Positions 25,298 through 33,613 are shown, counted from the stretch's first letter. The stretch: DNA of 39,911 bases from an uncultured Eubacteriales bacterium (GCA_949297565.1 CASFUI010000088.1:1-39911), one strand, 5' to 3'. Numbers and translations are program-made. The notes: generated by a model not told the origin, from the sequence alone.

Positions 25298-25393
25298 CTT
25301 TATATCCTCCTTTCGCATTTCAGGATATGGTTATTATGCCCGAAAAGACATGGAAAATGCAGAAAACAGCTCCCCATTGCAGTCACCGCATGC

Positions 25394-26740
25394 TCATGCT
25401 TTCACTGCTTTCTTATTATCAATATAAATCTGCTCATAAAAAATTTTATCCGCCTCTATATATGATTTTCTTATTTTTCCGTTATATTTTTTAACTATTT
25501 TAGTGATACTTTTTGTACCGTATCCATGACTGTCCTTTTCCCATTTACTCGTTATACTTGCTCCGTGCTCATCGTAAAGCGGTCTAACACAGCATGAATT
25601 CTGAACGGTAATTACTGTCCTGTGCTCATCCCTTCTGTATTTAACGCTTAAATCAATAAACCTTAAATTTTCAGGCTCTACTTTTGACGCTGCCTCCGCG
25701 GCGTTTTCAACCAGATTGCCGAACAGCGCCGATACTTCATCATAATTTAAAAAATCTACACTCTCATTTCCTATATCAACCTGAAAATTTATCTTATTGT
25801 CCTCACAGTACTGTAAATACTTCTGGAGCACGGAATTAAGCGCTATATTATCGCTGTATCTGACTTTTCTATGAAATTTAGACGCCTCTACAAGACTGTC
25901 GATATATTTTTTTATCTCCGCCGTCTCTCCCTGCTCATTGAGCACTCTGATAGTATTCAGGTGATTTTTAATGTCATGCACTATAATTTTCTGGCTTTCA
26001 TTTCTCTGTGAAAGCTCCCTGTAATAATCAGACTCTGCGATTTGGCTCTTGAATTTAAGTTTCATCTCATAAAAGTCAGCGATAATATATTTTAAATATC
26101 TGTATAAAATAACCATGAGTACGTTTATTGCCAAAAATATAACTGAACAAATAAAAACAATAAACCATGTCTGCTCCGATAATTTTTCTTTTAAAAATAC
26201 AGAAAGAAAAACTATATATGCGAATACGGACATCGCAGGGACAACACACATCAGCAAAACAGCGCTATCAGACCGTTTTTTATATTTTCCTTTTTCCTCA
26301 GAAGCTCCGACTTTATTCTGTGTTTTTACAATAATTTTTACTAAAATATATAATATTAATACGCCGGCGCTAAGTGATATATCTGAGATAAAATACATAT
26401 TTCGTCCTTTAATTATATAAAATATTTCCATCAAAAACGAAAAAGCTGCCGTATGAGACAGACATATTAAAGCTGTCATCAAAACTGCGTGGAAACAAAT
26501 ATCTGCTGAGCTTCCCTTATAAATGAACGCGCAAATCAGTATATTAACCGCCGCAAACACCAAAAGCTGAAAAACAGCCTGTCCATATTTCTGAGCCGTG
26601 AAAAGCATAATGTATGATAATGCGGCTGCCGATGACCCAAATATCTTTCCGTACCTGTACTCAAAAAACATGGAATAATAGTTACATATTGTATATATTT
26701 CGGCTGCACATATAAGAAAATACCAAATATTTATCCCCAC
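25394..26740 (-). CDS. AgrC-like sensor histidine kinase (GHKL), orphan
   Basis: 448 residues. The N-terminal 215 residues carry about six or seven hydrophobic membrane segments, as in AgrC/ComD-type peptide receptors. The kinase part follows: a phospho-acceptor box 'IVHDIKNHLNTIRVLNEQ' (His about 256), an N box 'ALFGNLVENAAEAA' and a G box 'GYGTKSITKIV', so it is catalytically complete. The GTG start is preceded by AAGGGGG. Partners of such kinases are LytTR response regulators with a signal peptide gene, but none lies on either side here. Signal and target are unknown. Confidence 0.9.
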   Translation of the reverse strand: MGINIWYFLICAAEIYTICNYYSMFFEYRYGKIFGSSAAALSYIMLFTAQKYGQAVFQLLVFAAVNILICAFIYKGSSADICFHAVLMTALICLSHTAAFSFLMEIFYIIKGRNMYFISDISLSAGVLILYILVKIIVKTQNKVGASEEKGKYKKRSDSAVLLMCVVPAMSVFAYIVFLSVFLKEKLSEQTWFIVFICSVIFLAINVLMVILYRYLKYIIADFYEMKLKFKSQIAESDYYRELSQRNESQKIIVHDIKNHLNTIRVLNEQGETAEIKKYIDSLVEASKFHRKVRYSDNIALNSVLQKYLQYCEDNKINFQVDIGNESVDFLNYDEVSALFGNLVENAAEAASKVEPENLRFIDLSVKYRRDEHRTVITVQNSCCVRPLYDEHGASITSKWEKDSHGYGTKSITKIVKKYNGKIRKSYIEADKIFYEQIYIDNKKAVKA

Positions 26741-26803
26741 AATAAATCCCCCTTATGAAATAAATAACATCTTCCGGTAAATTATACATATCTGATAGAC
26801 GGC

Positions 26804-26835
26804 AAAAAAATAAAAGCCCCACAACCTGGCTCCAA
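26804..26835 (-). terminator. Likely terminator of tRNA-Lys
   Basis: On the minus strand a short stem AGCC/GGCT with a 9-nt loop is followed by TTTATTTTTTT, about 30 nt after the tRNA 3' end. The stem is weak, so it is a modest call. Confidence 0.45.
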
Positions 26836-26861
26836 TGACCAAATCATAAGACTTTTGCAAG

Positions 26862-26934
26862 TGCGCCGCCAGGGGTTCGAACCCTGGACACCCTGATTAA
26901 GAGTCAGGTGCTCTACCAACTGAGCTAGCGGCGC
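26862..26934 (-). tRNA. tRNA-Lys(CTT)
   Basis: 73-nt cloverleaf on the minus strand. The acceptor stem is GCGCCGC/GCGGCGC with discriminator A. The D-arm is GCTCAGTTGGTAGAGC. The anticodon stem CCTGA/TCAGG has loop CTCTTAA (anticodon CTT), and the T-arm is CCAGGGTTCGAACCCTGG. The 3' CCA is not encoded. Confidence 0.97.
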
Positions 26935-27247
26935 TTATCTGATTTTGTATGCTCTCTCGAACACAAGGGCTATTATATAAGATAATTTTACAAAATGCAA
27001 GTATTTTTTTGTTTTTAATTTAGAACAATTTTATTTTTTATTATTTATTTTTTATGCTTCCCACCGGGTCCGCATATAATTCTTGAAATTTCATCCCAGT
27101 TTCTTTTAATTTTGAAAATTCGTTTATTAATATTCCTGCGGCAGAATAACGAATAAGATAACCGCTGAAGTGATTTCGGAGGACGTCCCATAAAATATCA
27201 GCCCCGCAAATATTCTTATTTCATTATATGCCGCATTTATCTTTCGG
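26935..27247. other. Intergenic region, tRNA-Lys to trmB
   Basis: 313 nt, AT-rich near the tRNA (the tRNA promoter should lie here, not clearly resolved) and otherwise without a clear gene or terminator. The only frame of note is a weak 48-codon one at 27045-27191. Confidence 0.5.
27045..27191 (-). CDS. Possible small basic ORF (48 codons)
   Basis: The frame starts MGRPPKSLQRL, an AT-hook-like GRPPK, and is Arg/Lys-rich throughout ('NINKRIFKIKRNWDEISR'). It ends GGKHKK. The ribosome site (GGGG, far upstream) is poor and no promoter is evident. It could be a decayed gene fragment or chance. Confidence 0.2.
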   Translation of the reverse strand: MGRPPKSLQRLSYSLFCRRNINKRIFKIKRNWDEISRIICGPGGKHKK

Positions 27248-27892
27248 CTACCCTAATACGGCAGACAATTTACAAATGGGATTTCCCTGAGACGAAAACC
27301 TCTCCTCATACTCAGTCATCACATTACCTGCCGACATTTGCTTATCATTATGCAAATCATATGTGACAGCCTCAAGGCTCCAGCCGTCAGCCTCCTTAAC
27401 CTCCTCCACTGAAAAATCAAACAGCATTCTGTTGTCCGTCTTAAACTCAACGCGCCCGCCATCCTTTAAAATTTTTCCGTACCTCTCAAAAAACTGTCTC
27501 GATGTAAGACGTCTCTTGGCATGTCTGTCCTTCGGCCACGGGTCTGAGAAATTCAAATATATTTTATCAACCTCGCCTTTATTAAAAACCTCGCATATAT
27601 TTTCCGCGTCCATTCTTATAAATCTCAAATTCGGAAGCTGCAATTCATTCTGTTTTTCCACCGCTCTCAGAAGAACACTTGAATACTTTTCTATACCTAC
27701 ATAATTAATGTCAGGATTAATCCCGGCAAGCTCCGTAATAAATCTGCCCTTTCCCATACCGATTTCTATATGGACAGGATTACTGTTGCCGAATATATCA
27801 TGCCATGTGCCATTCATACCCTCAGGCTCAGTATAAACATACTGATTTTCAATCATAACCTCTCTTGCGCCCGGAACATTCCTAAGTCTCAT
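27248..27892 (-). CDS. trmB: tRNA (guanine-N7)-methyltransferase
   Basis: 214 residues, usual length. It methylates G46 in the tRNA variable loop. The SAM-binding loop is 'VHIEIGMGKGRFI'; the catalytic and substrate motif 'NFSDPWPKDRHAKRRL' and the C-terminal 'TEYEERFSSQGNPICK' are diagnostic. The start has GGAGAAG upstream, and a promoter lies about 75 nt upstream. It is transcribed toward the tRNA-Lys gene. Confidence 0.97.
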   Translation of the reverse strand: MRLRNVPGAREVMIENQYVYTEPEGMNGTWHDIFGNSNPVHIEIGMGKGRFITELAGINPDINYVGIEKYSSVLLRAVEKQNELQLPNLRFIRMDAENICEVFNKGEVDKIYLNFSDPWPKDRHAKRRLTSRQFFERYGKILKDGGRVEFKTDNRMLFDFSVEEVKEADGWSLEAVTYDLHNDKQMSAGNVMTEYEERFSSQGNPICKLSAVLG

Positions 27893-27964
27893 AACTCTTC
27901 TCCAGTACTTTTATATTTAAAATCTGCAAATCCAAAATGTCTGTAAATATAAACAGTATTATCT

Positions 27965-27993
27965 ATTATAATAAACTTTTATCATTTGCACAA
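27965..27993 (-). promoter_or_regulatory. Promoter of trmB
   Basis: TTGTGC and TATAAT with a 17-bp spacer on the minus strand. Confidence 0.7.
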
Positions 27994-28022
27994 GCAGTTT
28001 AAAACTATAATGTCATGCAAGG

Positions 28023-29366
28023 TCAAACTTTACTTTTCACGGCGCTTACTGATTTTTTGTAAACAACTGCCGCTATCACAGCCGTGATAAGCTCGGTTAT
28101 CCAGAAAGCGTTCCACACGCTTGATACTCCTGCAAGTCTGCACAAAATAAATGCAGCAGGTATTATAATAAAAATATACCTGAACAGCGATATTTTAAGC
28201 GACTGGGTCCCCTTGCCTATTCCCTCAAGCGCCCCTGATGCCGTCACAGATACAGCGGATACAATAAATCCGGCGCTTATAATTCGAATCGCTGTCCTGC
28301 CAATATCAACAGTCTGCGGATTATCCGTAAATAATCCTATGAGCTGTCCCGCCGCGGCAAGACTTACAGCTGTTCCCAGAGCCATAATAATACAGTTCAT
28401 GCAAAGCGTAATATTAAATATTTTGCTGACTCTCTTATGCTCACCCGCTCCGAAATTATATCCAATCACAGGTCTCATACCCTGAACAATTCCGTTTGCC
28501 GGAAGATAAAGAAATGTCTGCAGTTTATAATAAATTCCCAGGACGACAACATAGCTTTGAGAGTACACCGCCAAAATCGCGTTCAGAAATGAAATAAGCA
28601 GAGACGGCAGAGCAAGATTTAATACTGCGGGAATACCTATTCCGTACAGTTTTAAATCTATTTTTTTATTTAAAGAAACATACTTTTTATCCAATTTTAT
28701 CACAATAGGACGAGTCATATATACAACAAGATAAATTACCAGCGTCACAACCTGACCTATTCCGGTTGCAAGCGCCGCTCCGGCAATACCCATTTCCGGA
28801 AAAAATCCAACTCCGAAAATTAATACCGGGTCTAAAATAATATTAGTTATACTTCCGCAAAGCAGCGCAGCCATTGTCACTTTCATCCTGCCTACCGATT
28901 GAAATATTTTTTCAAACGCCAGTCCCGCCATTATTATAACCGAGAACATAAACGCTATAGTCGAATACTCAACGCCAAGCTCTATCACTGTTTCATCTGA
29001 TGTAAACATCTTAAGAAAAAGCGGCATTACAGCAATACACGCTATTGTCATAATAATCCCGTGTAAAACAGAAAGGATTAAACCGCGCGTTGCTGCAGCA
29101 GCGGCATTATTTTTATCTCCCGCTCCAAGATAAAGCGAAATCAAAGCGCTTATACCCACTCCGAATCCAATGGCAACGGCGTTAATAAAATTCTGAACCG
29201 GATAGACCAGCGACAGCGCAGTCATAGCCTGCTCACTTATCTTTGCCACAAAAAAACTGTCAACAATATTATACAGAGAATTTACAAGCATGGAAATAAC
29301 CATAGGAAGCGCCATTGACGCAAGCAGCGGCAGTATAGGCTTCTCCTTCATAAAAGTATCGTTCAT
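28023..29366 (-). CDS. MATE family multidrug/Na+ antiporter
   Basis: 447-residue, 12-helix inner-membrane exporter of the MATE (NorM/DinF-like) family. The N-terminal 'PILPLLASMALPMVISMLVN' is followed by 'LYNIVDSFFVAKISEQAMTA', the hallmark first loop, and the two six-helix halves are recognisable. These proteins expel cationic drugs in exchange for Na+ or H+; the substrate here is unknown. I used the ATG at 29366, 9 nt after AAAGGA. The long leader (about 150 nt) carries a TTGACA promoter with an operator-like dyad, a 23-codon leader frame and a hairpin with seven T's. It is therefore likely induced through attenuation. Confidence 0.95.
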   Translation of the reverse strand: MNDTFMKEKPILPLLASMALPMVISMLVNSLYNIVDSFFVAKISEQAMTALSLVYPVQNFINAVAIGFGVGISALISLYLGAGDKNNAAAAATRGLILSVLHGIIMTIACIAVMPLFLKMFTSDETVIELGVEYSTIAFMFSVIIMAGLAFEKIFQSVGRMKVTMAALLCGSITNIILDPVLIFGVGFFPEMGIAGAALATGIGQVVTLVIYLVVYMTRPIVIKLDKKYVSLNKKIDLKLYGIGIPAVLNLALPSLLISFLNAILAVYSQSYVVVLGIYYKLQTFLYLPANGIVQGMRPVIGYNFGAGEHKRVSKIFNITLCMNCIIMALGTAVSLAAAGQLIGLFTDNPQTVDIGRTAIRIISAGFIVSAVSVTASGALEGIGKGTQSLKISLFRYIFIIIPAAFILCRLAGVSSVWNAFWITELITAVIAAVVYKKSVSAVKSKV

Positions 29367-29406
29367 ATTTTTCATTCCTTTCTTCTTTTTTATATAATGG
29401 CTGTTC

Positions 29407-29478
29407 TCACCCACAGAAACAAAAAAACCACACAATTATCCAAAAGGATAATTGTGCGGCGAAAAAAATTAAATACAT
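29407..29478 (-). CDS. Putative MATE leader peptide (MYLIF type)
   Basis: 23-codon frame in the MATE leader, beginning MYLIFFAAQL and ending FCFCG. Its coding sequence runs through the leader terminator hairpin. MYLIF repeats the start of the MsrD leader peptide MYLIFM, which senses macrolides by ribosome stalling (established for msrD). No good ribosome site precedes the ATG, which lowers confidence. Confidence 0.4.
   Translation of the reverse strand: MYLIFFAAQLSFWIIVWFFCFCG
29421..29459 (-). terminator. Leader attenuator (intrinsic terminator) before MATE gene
   Basis: CCGCACAATTATCC and GGATAATTGTGTGG form a 14-bp stem (one G-T pair) with a TTTT loop, followed by T7 on the minus strand. 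It lies between promoter and coding start, and no gene upstream would need it. Confidence 0.75.
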
Positions 29479-29521
29479 AATATTTAACTTGAAAAATCCA
29501 CACTAAAATTTTAGCAGATGC

Positions 29522-29551
29522 AGTATATCACACTGATGTTTTCAGTGTCAA
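29522..29551 (-). promoter_or_regulatory. MATE promoter with operator-like dyad
   Basis: TTGACA and TATACT with an 18-bp spacer on the minus strand. The dyad ACACTG-N7-CAGTGT (29530-29548) fills the spacer, a typical place for a TetR- or MarR-type repressor. Confidence 0.75.
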
Positions 29552-29635
29552 GCCGCACACTTTTAAGATATTGAACATTTTTAAACCTGTTACAGAGTCC
29601 TCGGCTGTTTTTAGAAAGTATTGTGAACACCGCCA

Positions 29636-29664
29636 TTGATTTGGAGTCTGATGGGCTGTATAAT
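29636..29664 (+). promoter_or_regulatory. Promoter of the D,D-carboxypeptidase gene
   Basis: TTGATT and TATAAT with a 17-bp spacer on the plus strand, 42 nt before the start codon. It is divergent from the MATE promoter. Confidence 0.75.
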
Positions 29665-29706
29665 ATGTTACATAACTTTTGATTTTGCTGAAAGGACTGT
29701 AAATTT

Positions 29707-31095
29707 ATGAATAGATTTGTTAAGCGGATTTCTGCCGTTATACTTACTTTAAGCACAGTAATCGGCACTGTTTTTATGTCCGGAGGGGATATATATGCCG
29801 AAGACACCGAAAACGGTACTTCACAGAACACGTCTCAGGACGCCTCTCTTGATTGGCCGGAAGCTCCGAATATTGTCGCACAGAGCGCAATCCTAATAGA
29901 CGCTGACACAGGCGCCATTCTCTATCAGAAAGATGCTCATGCCCGCGCCTATCCGGCGAGTACAACAAAAATTCTGACCGGTCTTCTGACTATCGAAAAC
30001 TGCAGTCTTGACGAGATAGTAACATTTTCGAGTGAGGCGGCAAATTCAGTAACCTACGAGGACTCAAATCTCGGCACTAAAACCGGAGAACAGTACACCG
30101 TAGAACAGGCTTTATACGGACTGCTTCTGTACTCTGCAAATGAGATAGCATATGGTCTCGCGGAACATGTAAGCGGCTCTCTGTCGGCTTTCACAGACCT
30201 GATGAACGAGCGCGCAAAAGAACTCGGTGCAATCAACACGCATTTCAGCAATGCCAGCGGACTGCATGACGACAACCACTATACAACCGCCTACGATATG
30301 GCTATGATAGCAAAGGGCTGCTACAACAATTCGACGTTTGTAAATATCGATTCGACATCTACAACATATACTATTCCTCCTACCAACAAGACAAGTGAGG
30401 AAAGAATTTTCAGACACCGTCATCTTATGCTCAAGGGAAGAGAGTACTATTACGAATACTGCAAAGGCGGAAAGACAGGCTTTACTGACCAGGCCGGCTA
30501 CACTCTTGTCACATTTGCCGAAAAAGACGATATGCGCCTTATATGCGTGTGCTTTAAATCGGGTGAAAAGGAACGCTTTGAGGATACCCGTTCGCTTTTT
30601 GACTGGGGCTTTGCAAACTTCAAAAAAATCACGGCTTCAGGAAACACAATAAGCTCATTATTTTCAAGCGACAGCTATTATCAGTCATCGGTATTTAATA
30701 AATACAATCTCAATTTCAACCTGAAAGCATCGACGCTTACTCTTCCAAAGGATGCTTCAGTGGGAAATGTTACGCTTGACATTGACGATAACTATGAGAC
30801 CTCAAGTGAAAACGGAATATATACCGCACACCTTAACTTCACCTACGGAGACAATATTGTCGGAACTGCTAATCTTACCCTGTCATCGGATGAAAATATT
30901 GCAGCTTCAAGCAATCTTCCGTATGCAACAAATGATAATACCTCTGCTTTAAAACAAAAGAAATGTATTGTCATTAATATATGGATAATTGTCGCTGTAG
31001 GGGCGGCAATACTCATAGCGCTGTATATACGCTCTGAGGTCAGACGCGTACAGAGGCAGCGCCGTCACGGCAGAAGACGCAGGCTGCGCTATTAA
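29707..31095 (+). CDS. D-alanyl-D-alanine carboxypeptidase (S11 family)
   Basis: 462-residue exported penicillin-binding protein that trims the terminal D-Ala of peptidoglycan pentapeptides (DacA/DacF type). The signal peptide ends near 'DIYA' (31). The three active-site motifs are intact: S85-TTK88, S143-A-N145 and K256-TG258. A C-terminal beta domain follows (about 310-410). It ends in a membrane helix (about 422-443) and a strongly Arg-rich cytoplasmic tail. A C-terminal helix instead of the amphipathic anchor is somewhat unusual for S11 enzymes. It stands alone with its own promoter and terminator. Confidence 0.95.
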   Translation: MNRFVKRISAVILTLSTVIGTVFMSGGDIYAEDTENGTSQNTSQDASLDWPEAPNIVAQSAILIDADTGAILYQKDAHARAYPASTTKILTGLLTIENCSLDEIVTFSSEAANSVTYEDSNLGTKTGEQYTVEQALYGLLLYSANEIAYGLAEHVSGSLSAFTDLMNERAKELGAINTHFSNASGLHDDNHYTTAYDMAMIAKGCYNNSTFVNIDSTSTTYTIPPTNKTSEERIFRHRHLMLKGREYYYEYCKGGKTGFTDQAGYTLVTFAEKDDMRLICVCFKSGEKERFEDTRSLFDWGFANFKKITASGNTISSLFSSDSYYQSSVFNKYNLNFNLKASTLTLPKDASVGNVTLDIDDNYETSSENGIYTAHLNFTYGDNIVGTANLTLSSDENIAASSNLPYATNDNTSALKQKKCIVINIWIIVAVGAAILIALYIRSEVRRVQRQRRHGRRRRLRY

Positions 31096-31162
31096 ACAGC
31101 ATTTTCACGTCCGCCGTCAGATGAAAATACAAGTATTTAATCTTGGATCACCGCATAAGTCA

Positions 31163-31213
31163 AAGAAGCTTTTGAGAACAGCTTATCTGCCTGTCCTCAA
31201 AAGCTTCTTTTTA
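31163..31213 (+). terminator. Terminator of the carboxypeptidase gene, possibly shared with kdgK
   Basis: AAGAAGCTTTTGAG and CTCAAAAGCTTCTT are perfect 14-bp arms around a 19-nt loop, with TTTTT following on the plus strand. It lies between convergent genes. Confidence 0.9.
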
Positions 31214-31299
31214 AATTATATTTAATTTTAAATTATGTAAAGCACATTCACAATATGTAATCCAATAAAATTCGCCTGCCTTTTACCGCAGAAATAACC

Positions 31300-32316
31300 T
31301 TATCTCTGAACATCAAAGGAAGAATTATTCATAAGTCTCTTAATCTGGTCTACACTTGTAATATTTGTATCGCCGCGGATTGCATGCTTCATTACTGAGG
31401 AAGCCACCGCAAAATTAACCGTATCTTCCGGACTCATATCATTCTGCATGAGTGCGTAAATAAGACCTGAAGAAAAAGCGTCTCCGCCGCCGACACGGTC
31501 CACAATATCAAATGTGATTGTCTTGCTCTCATATGTCTCACCGTTAGTGTAAAAGAAAGCCTTGAGAGAGTTGTTGCTTCCCGAGTGAACATAACGCACT
31601 GTTCTGGCAATAGCCTTCATATGATACTGTGCGTCTATGGCCTTGAAAACTCTGTCCATATCCTTGAAAGAAGGATCCATTGTCAAACCGTCCTTTACAT
31701 CTGTTCCGTCCTCATTATATACATGAATAGGCTCAATTCCTATAAGAACGTCAACATAAGGCAGATATTTGCTAAGTACATCTCTGGCAGTACTGAAAGA
31801 CCAAAGCGTACTTCTGAAATTAGGGTCAAAGCTCACAGTCAGTCCAAGCTTCTTTGCTGTCTTTACTGCCTTATCAACAAGACGGCGGCAGTTGTAAGAG
31901 AGCGCCGGCGTAATTCCGCTCAGATGAAGCCAGTCATAATCCTTTAAAATGTCCTCAAAATCTACATCCTTATAGTCATACTCGGCAAACGCAGAGCCTG
32001 CCCTGTCATATATAACCTGAGCCGGTCTTACTGAAACCCCCTCCTCAAGATAATATACGCCCATTCTGCCGTCAGCCTTAATGATATGCTTAGTGTGAAC
32101 ATCATTTGCCTTAAAATAATTAATTGCAGACTTGCCTATATCTGAATTGGGAAGAACTGTAAAAAATGTACTATCTACCCCGAGATTTGCCAAAGAAACC
32201 GCTACATTTGCTTCTGCTCCGCCATAATTTACCACATAAGTATGAGTGGAAACTATTTTCTCGTAATTTGGCGGAGATAATCTTAACATCAATTCTCCAA
32301 TTGCAATGAACTTCAT
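31300..32316 (-). CDS. kdgK: PfkB-type sugar kinase, 2-keto-3-deoxygluconate kinase
   Basis: 338 residues, PfkB/ribokinase fold. The N-terminal 'FIAIGELMLRLSPPNYEKI' and 'NYGGAEANVAVSLANLG' and the C-terminal 'DRVGGGDAFSSGLIYAL' (catalytic Asp about 278) are typical. They and 'YYLEEGVSVRPAQVIYDRAG' match KDG kinases, which phosphorylate 2-keto-3-deoxygluconate from hexuronate (pectin) breakdown. No KDPG aldolase or uronate gene is adjacent, so the exact sugar is inferred from family resemblance. RBS AAGGAG is 5 nt before the ATG. It is divergent from a MarR-type gene. Confidence 0.88.
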   Translation of the reverse strand: MKFIAIGELMLRLSPPNYEKIVSTHTYVVNYGGAEANVAVSLANLGVDSTFFTVLPNSDIGKSAINYFKANDVHTKHIIKADGRMGVYYLEEGVSVRPAQVIYDRAGSAFAEYDYKDVDFEDILKDYDWLHLSGITPALSYNCRRLVDKAVKTAKKLGLTVSFDPNFRSTLWSFSTARDVLSKYLPYVDVLIGIEPIHVYNEDGTDVKDGLTMDPSFKDMDRVFKAIDAQYHMKAIARTVRYVHSGSNNSLKAFFYTNGETYESKTITFDIVDRVGGGDAFSSGLIYALMQNDMSPEDTVNFAVASSVMKHAIRGDTNITSVDQIKRLMNNSSFDVQR

Positions 32317-32353
32317 ACTATCTCCTTTTTCATAGCGAACTAATTATATATTT

Positions 32354-32382
32354 ATGATACTACGTAAATTGTAAAAATGCAA
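32354..32382 (-). promoter_or_regulatory. Promoter of kdgK
   Basis: TTGCAT and TATCAT with a 17-bp spacer on the minus strand, about 38 nt before the start codon. Confidence 0.7.
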
Positions 32383-32416
32383 ACCCTATTACTGCTTATT
32401 TTCTCAACGCACTTCA

Positions 32417-32445
32417 TTGCAAATCAGATATTTTTCGTTTATACT
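32417..32445 (+). promoter_or_regulatory. Promoter of the MarR-type gene
   Basis: TTGCAA and TATACT with a 17-bp spacer on the plus strand. It implies a leader of about 120 nt, in which I see no known element. Confidence 0.65.
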
Positions 32446-32570
32446 GTTTATATATTAAAGAGTTTGGGGTTTACATCATAAAAATTACATATCAGAATTA
32501 TAACAGCCCTCTGCATTAAATCTTTTTACATTTTAAGTCAGCTGACATACAGAAAGAACAGGTAAGTCCA

Positions 32571-33008
32571 ATGGATACATTTGAAGTATTAAATAATTTG
32601 TTAGTAAATCTGTTTAACGATATTTTGGACATTGAACAAAAAGCACTTATTACAGATGAATTTAAAGATATTTCCGTTACCGACATGCACATTATAGAAG
32701 CTGTCGGAATTGACGAGCCAAAAACTATGACCGCAGTCTCAAAGCTCTTAGGCGTTACTATGGGTACGCTTACTATCGAAATGAACGGTCTTGTAAAAAA
32801 AGGATATGTCCTTCGTGCCAGAAGCACAAAGGACAGAAGAATTGTATATGCCTCACTTACAGAAAAGGGACTTTCCGCCTACAGGCATCATAAAAATTTT
32901 CACAAATCCATGATAGAAAGCGTCATGAAAAATTTAACCGAAGAGGAGGCCTCTGTTCTCACAAAAGCGTTTGTGAAGCTGGAGGATTTCTTCGAGCAAT
33001 GGAAATAG
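32571..33008 (+). CDS. MarR-family regulator, FabT-like
   Basis: 145-residue winged-helix repressor. 'VTDMHIIEAVGIDEPKTMTA' leads into the DNA-binding helices 'VSKLLGVTMGTLTIEMNGLV' and a wing with 'KDRRIVYASLTEKG'. The N-terminal 'LNNLLVNLFNDILDIEQKAL' resembles FabT, the acyl-ACP-responsive repressor of fatty acid synthesis. However, no fab gene is adjacent here, so its target lies elsewhere or it is a paralogue. The divergent neighbour kdgK is another possible target. It ends in a strong terminator. Confidence 0.85.
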   Translation: MDTFEVLNNLLVNLFNDILDIEQKALITDEFKDISVTDMHIIEAVGIDEPKTMTAVSKLLGVTMGTLTIEMNGLVKKGYVLRARSTKDRRIVYASLTEKGLSAYRHHKNFHKSMIESVMKNLTEEEASVLTKAFVKLEDFFEQWK

Positions 33009-33018
33009 CGCGTCAGTG

Positions 33019-33049
33019 AGAGAAGTCCGATTTCGGACTTCTTTTTTAT
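33019..33049 (+). terminator. Terminator of the MarR-type gene
   Basis: AGAAGTCCGA and TCGGACTTCT with a tiny loop, followed by TTTTT on the plus strand. It touches the stop codon of the convergent queT gene. Confidence 0.9.
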
Positions 33050-33528
33050 ATTCTGAATATTTGATGTCTGTATCTGTTCAGTGCAAAAAGCAGCACCATT
33101 CCCAGCACTCCGCACACAATAATTTCTCCGCCGCCTACCGTAAGCATAAAAAACCATACCATGCCGTCATTTCCGTAAGCATATTTCAATACCCACGGAA
33201 CAATAAGCGTATTTGCGATAATCGGCGGAAGAGGGGCAAGCCACTTATATTTTCTGAGAAGATATGTACCGACGTCTCCAACAAGAGTTGCGGCACATCC
33301 GAACACAATATCCCATATAACAGCACCTCCGAGTATGTTGGAGAGCAGACATCCTATAAATAACCCCGGAATTGCCGCCGGCGTAAAATACGGAAGAACT
33401 GTCAGAGCCTCCGCCACTCTGAACTGTATAGGCCCGAAGCTCCAATAGTCAAAAATAACCACAAGTACCACATAAATTGCAGCTATAACCGCTGCCTGAG
33501 TAATAAATACTGCTTTTTTGTTTTTCAT
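33046..33528 (-). CDS. queT: QueT, queuosine-precursor ECF transporter S component
   Basis: 160 residues with about five or six membrane helices. 'FGPIQFRVAEALTVLPYFTP' and 'IPGLFIGCLLSNILGGA' are characteristic of the QueT family, the substrate-binding subunit of energy-coupling-factor transporters for queuosine precursors such as preQ1. ECF ATPase and T subunits are not in the window and are probably shared and encoded elsewhere. A preQ1-type riboswitch lies directly upstream, which supports the substrate assignment. Confidence 0.93.
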   Translation of the reverse strand: MKNKKAVFITQAAVIAAIYVVLVVIFDYWSFGPIQFRVAEALTVLPYFTPAAIPGLFIGCLLSNILGGAVIWDIVFGCAATLVGDVGTYLLRKYKWLAPLPPIIANTLIVPWVLKYAYGNDGMVWFFMLTVGGGEIIVCGVLGMVLLFALNRYRHQIFRI

Positions 33529-33539
33529 ATTAAATTATT

Positions 33540-33583
33540 CTCCTTTAGTTTTGTTTTACGAGTGGAAGGTCTCGAACACTCGG
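33540..33583 (-). promoter_or_regulatory. preQ1-I riboswitch controlling queT
   Basis: On the minus strand a 6-bp stem CGAGTG/CACTCG holds the loop TTCGAGACCTTC, followed by the A-rich tail AAAACAAAACTAAAGGAG. CCTT of the loop can pair with AAGG of the tail to form the H-type pseudoknot, burying the ribosome site. This fits the preQ1 class I architecture with translational control. Assignment is by eye. Confidence 0.75.
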
Positions 33584-33613
33584 TTTTTCCGCCTGCTGCC
33601 GCAAACTTCTGCC

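Noticed and set aside
29511..29831. 106-codon minus-strand frame
   Set aside because: It covers two divergent promoters and overlaps the carboxypeptidase start; composition is not protein-like.
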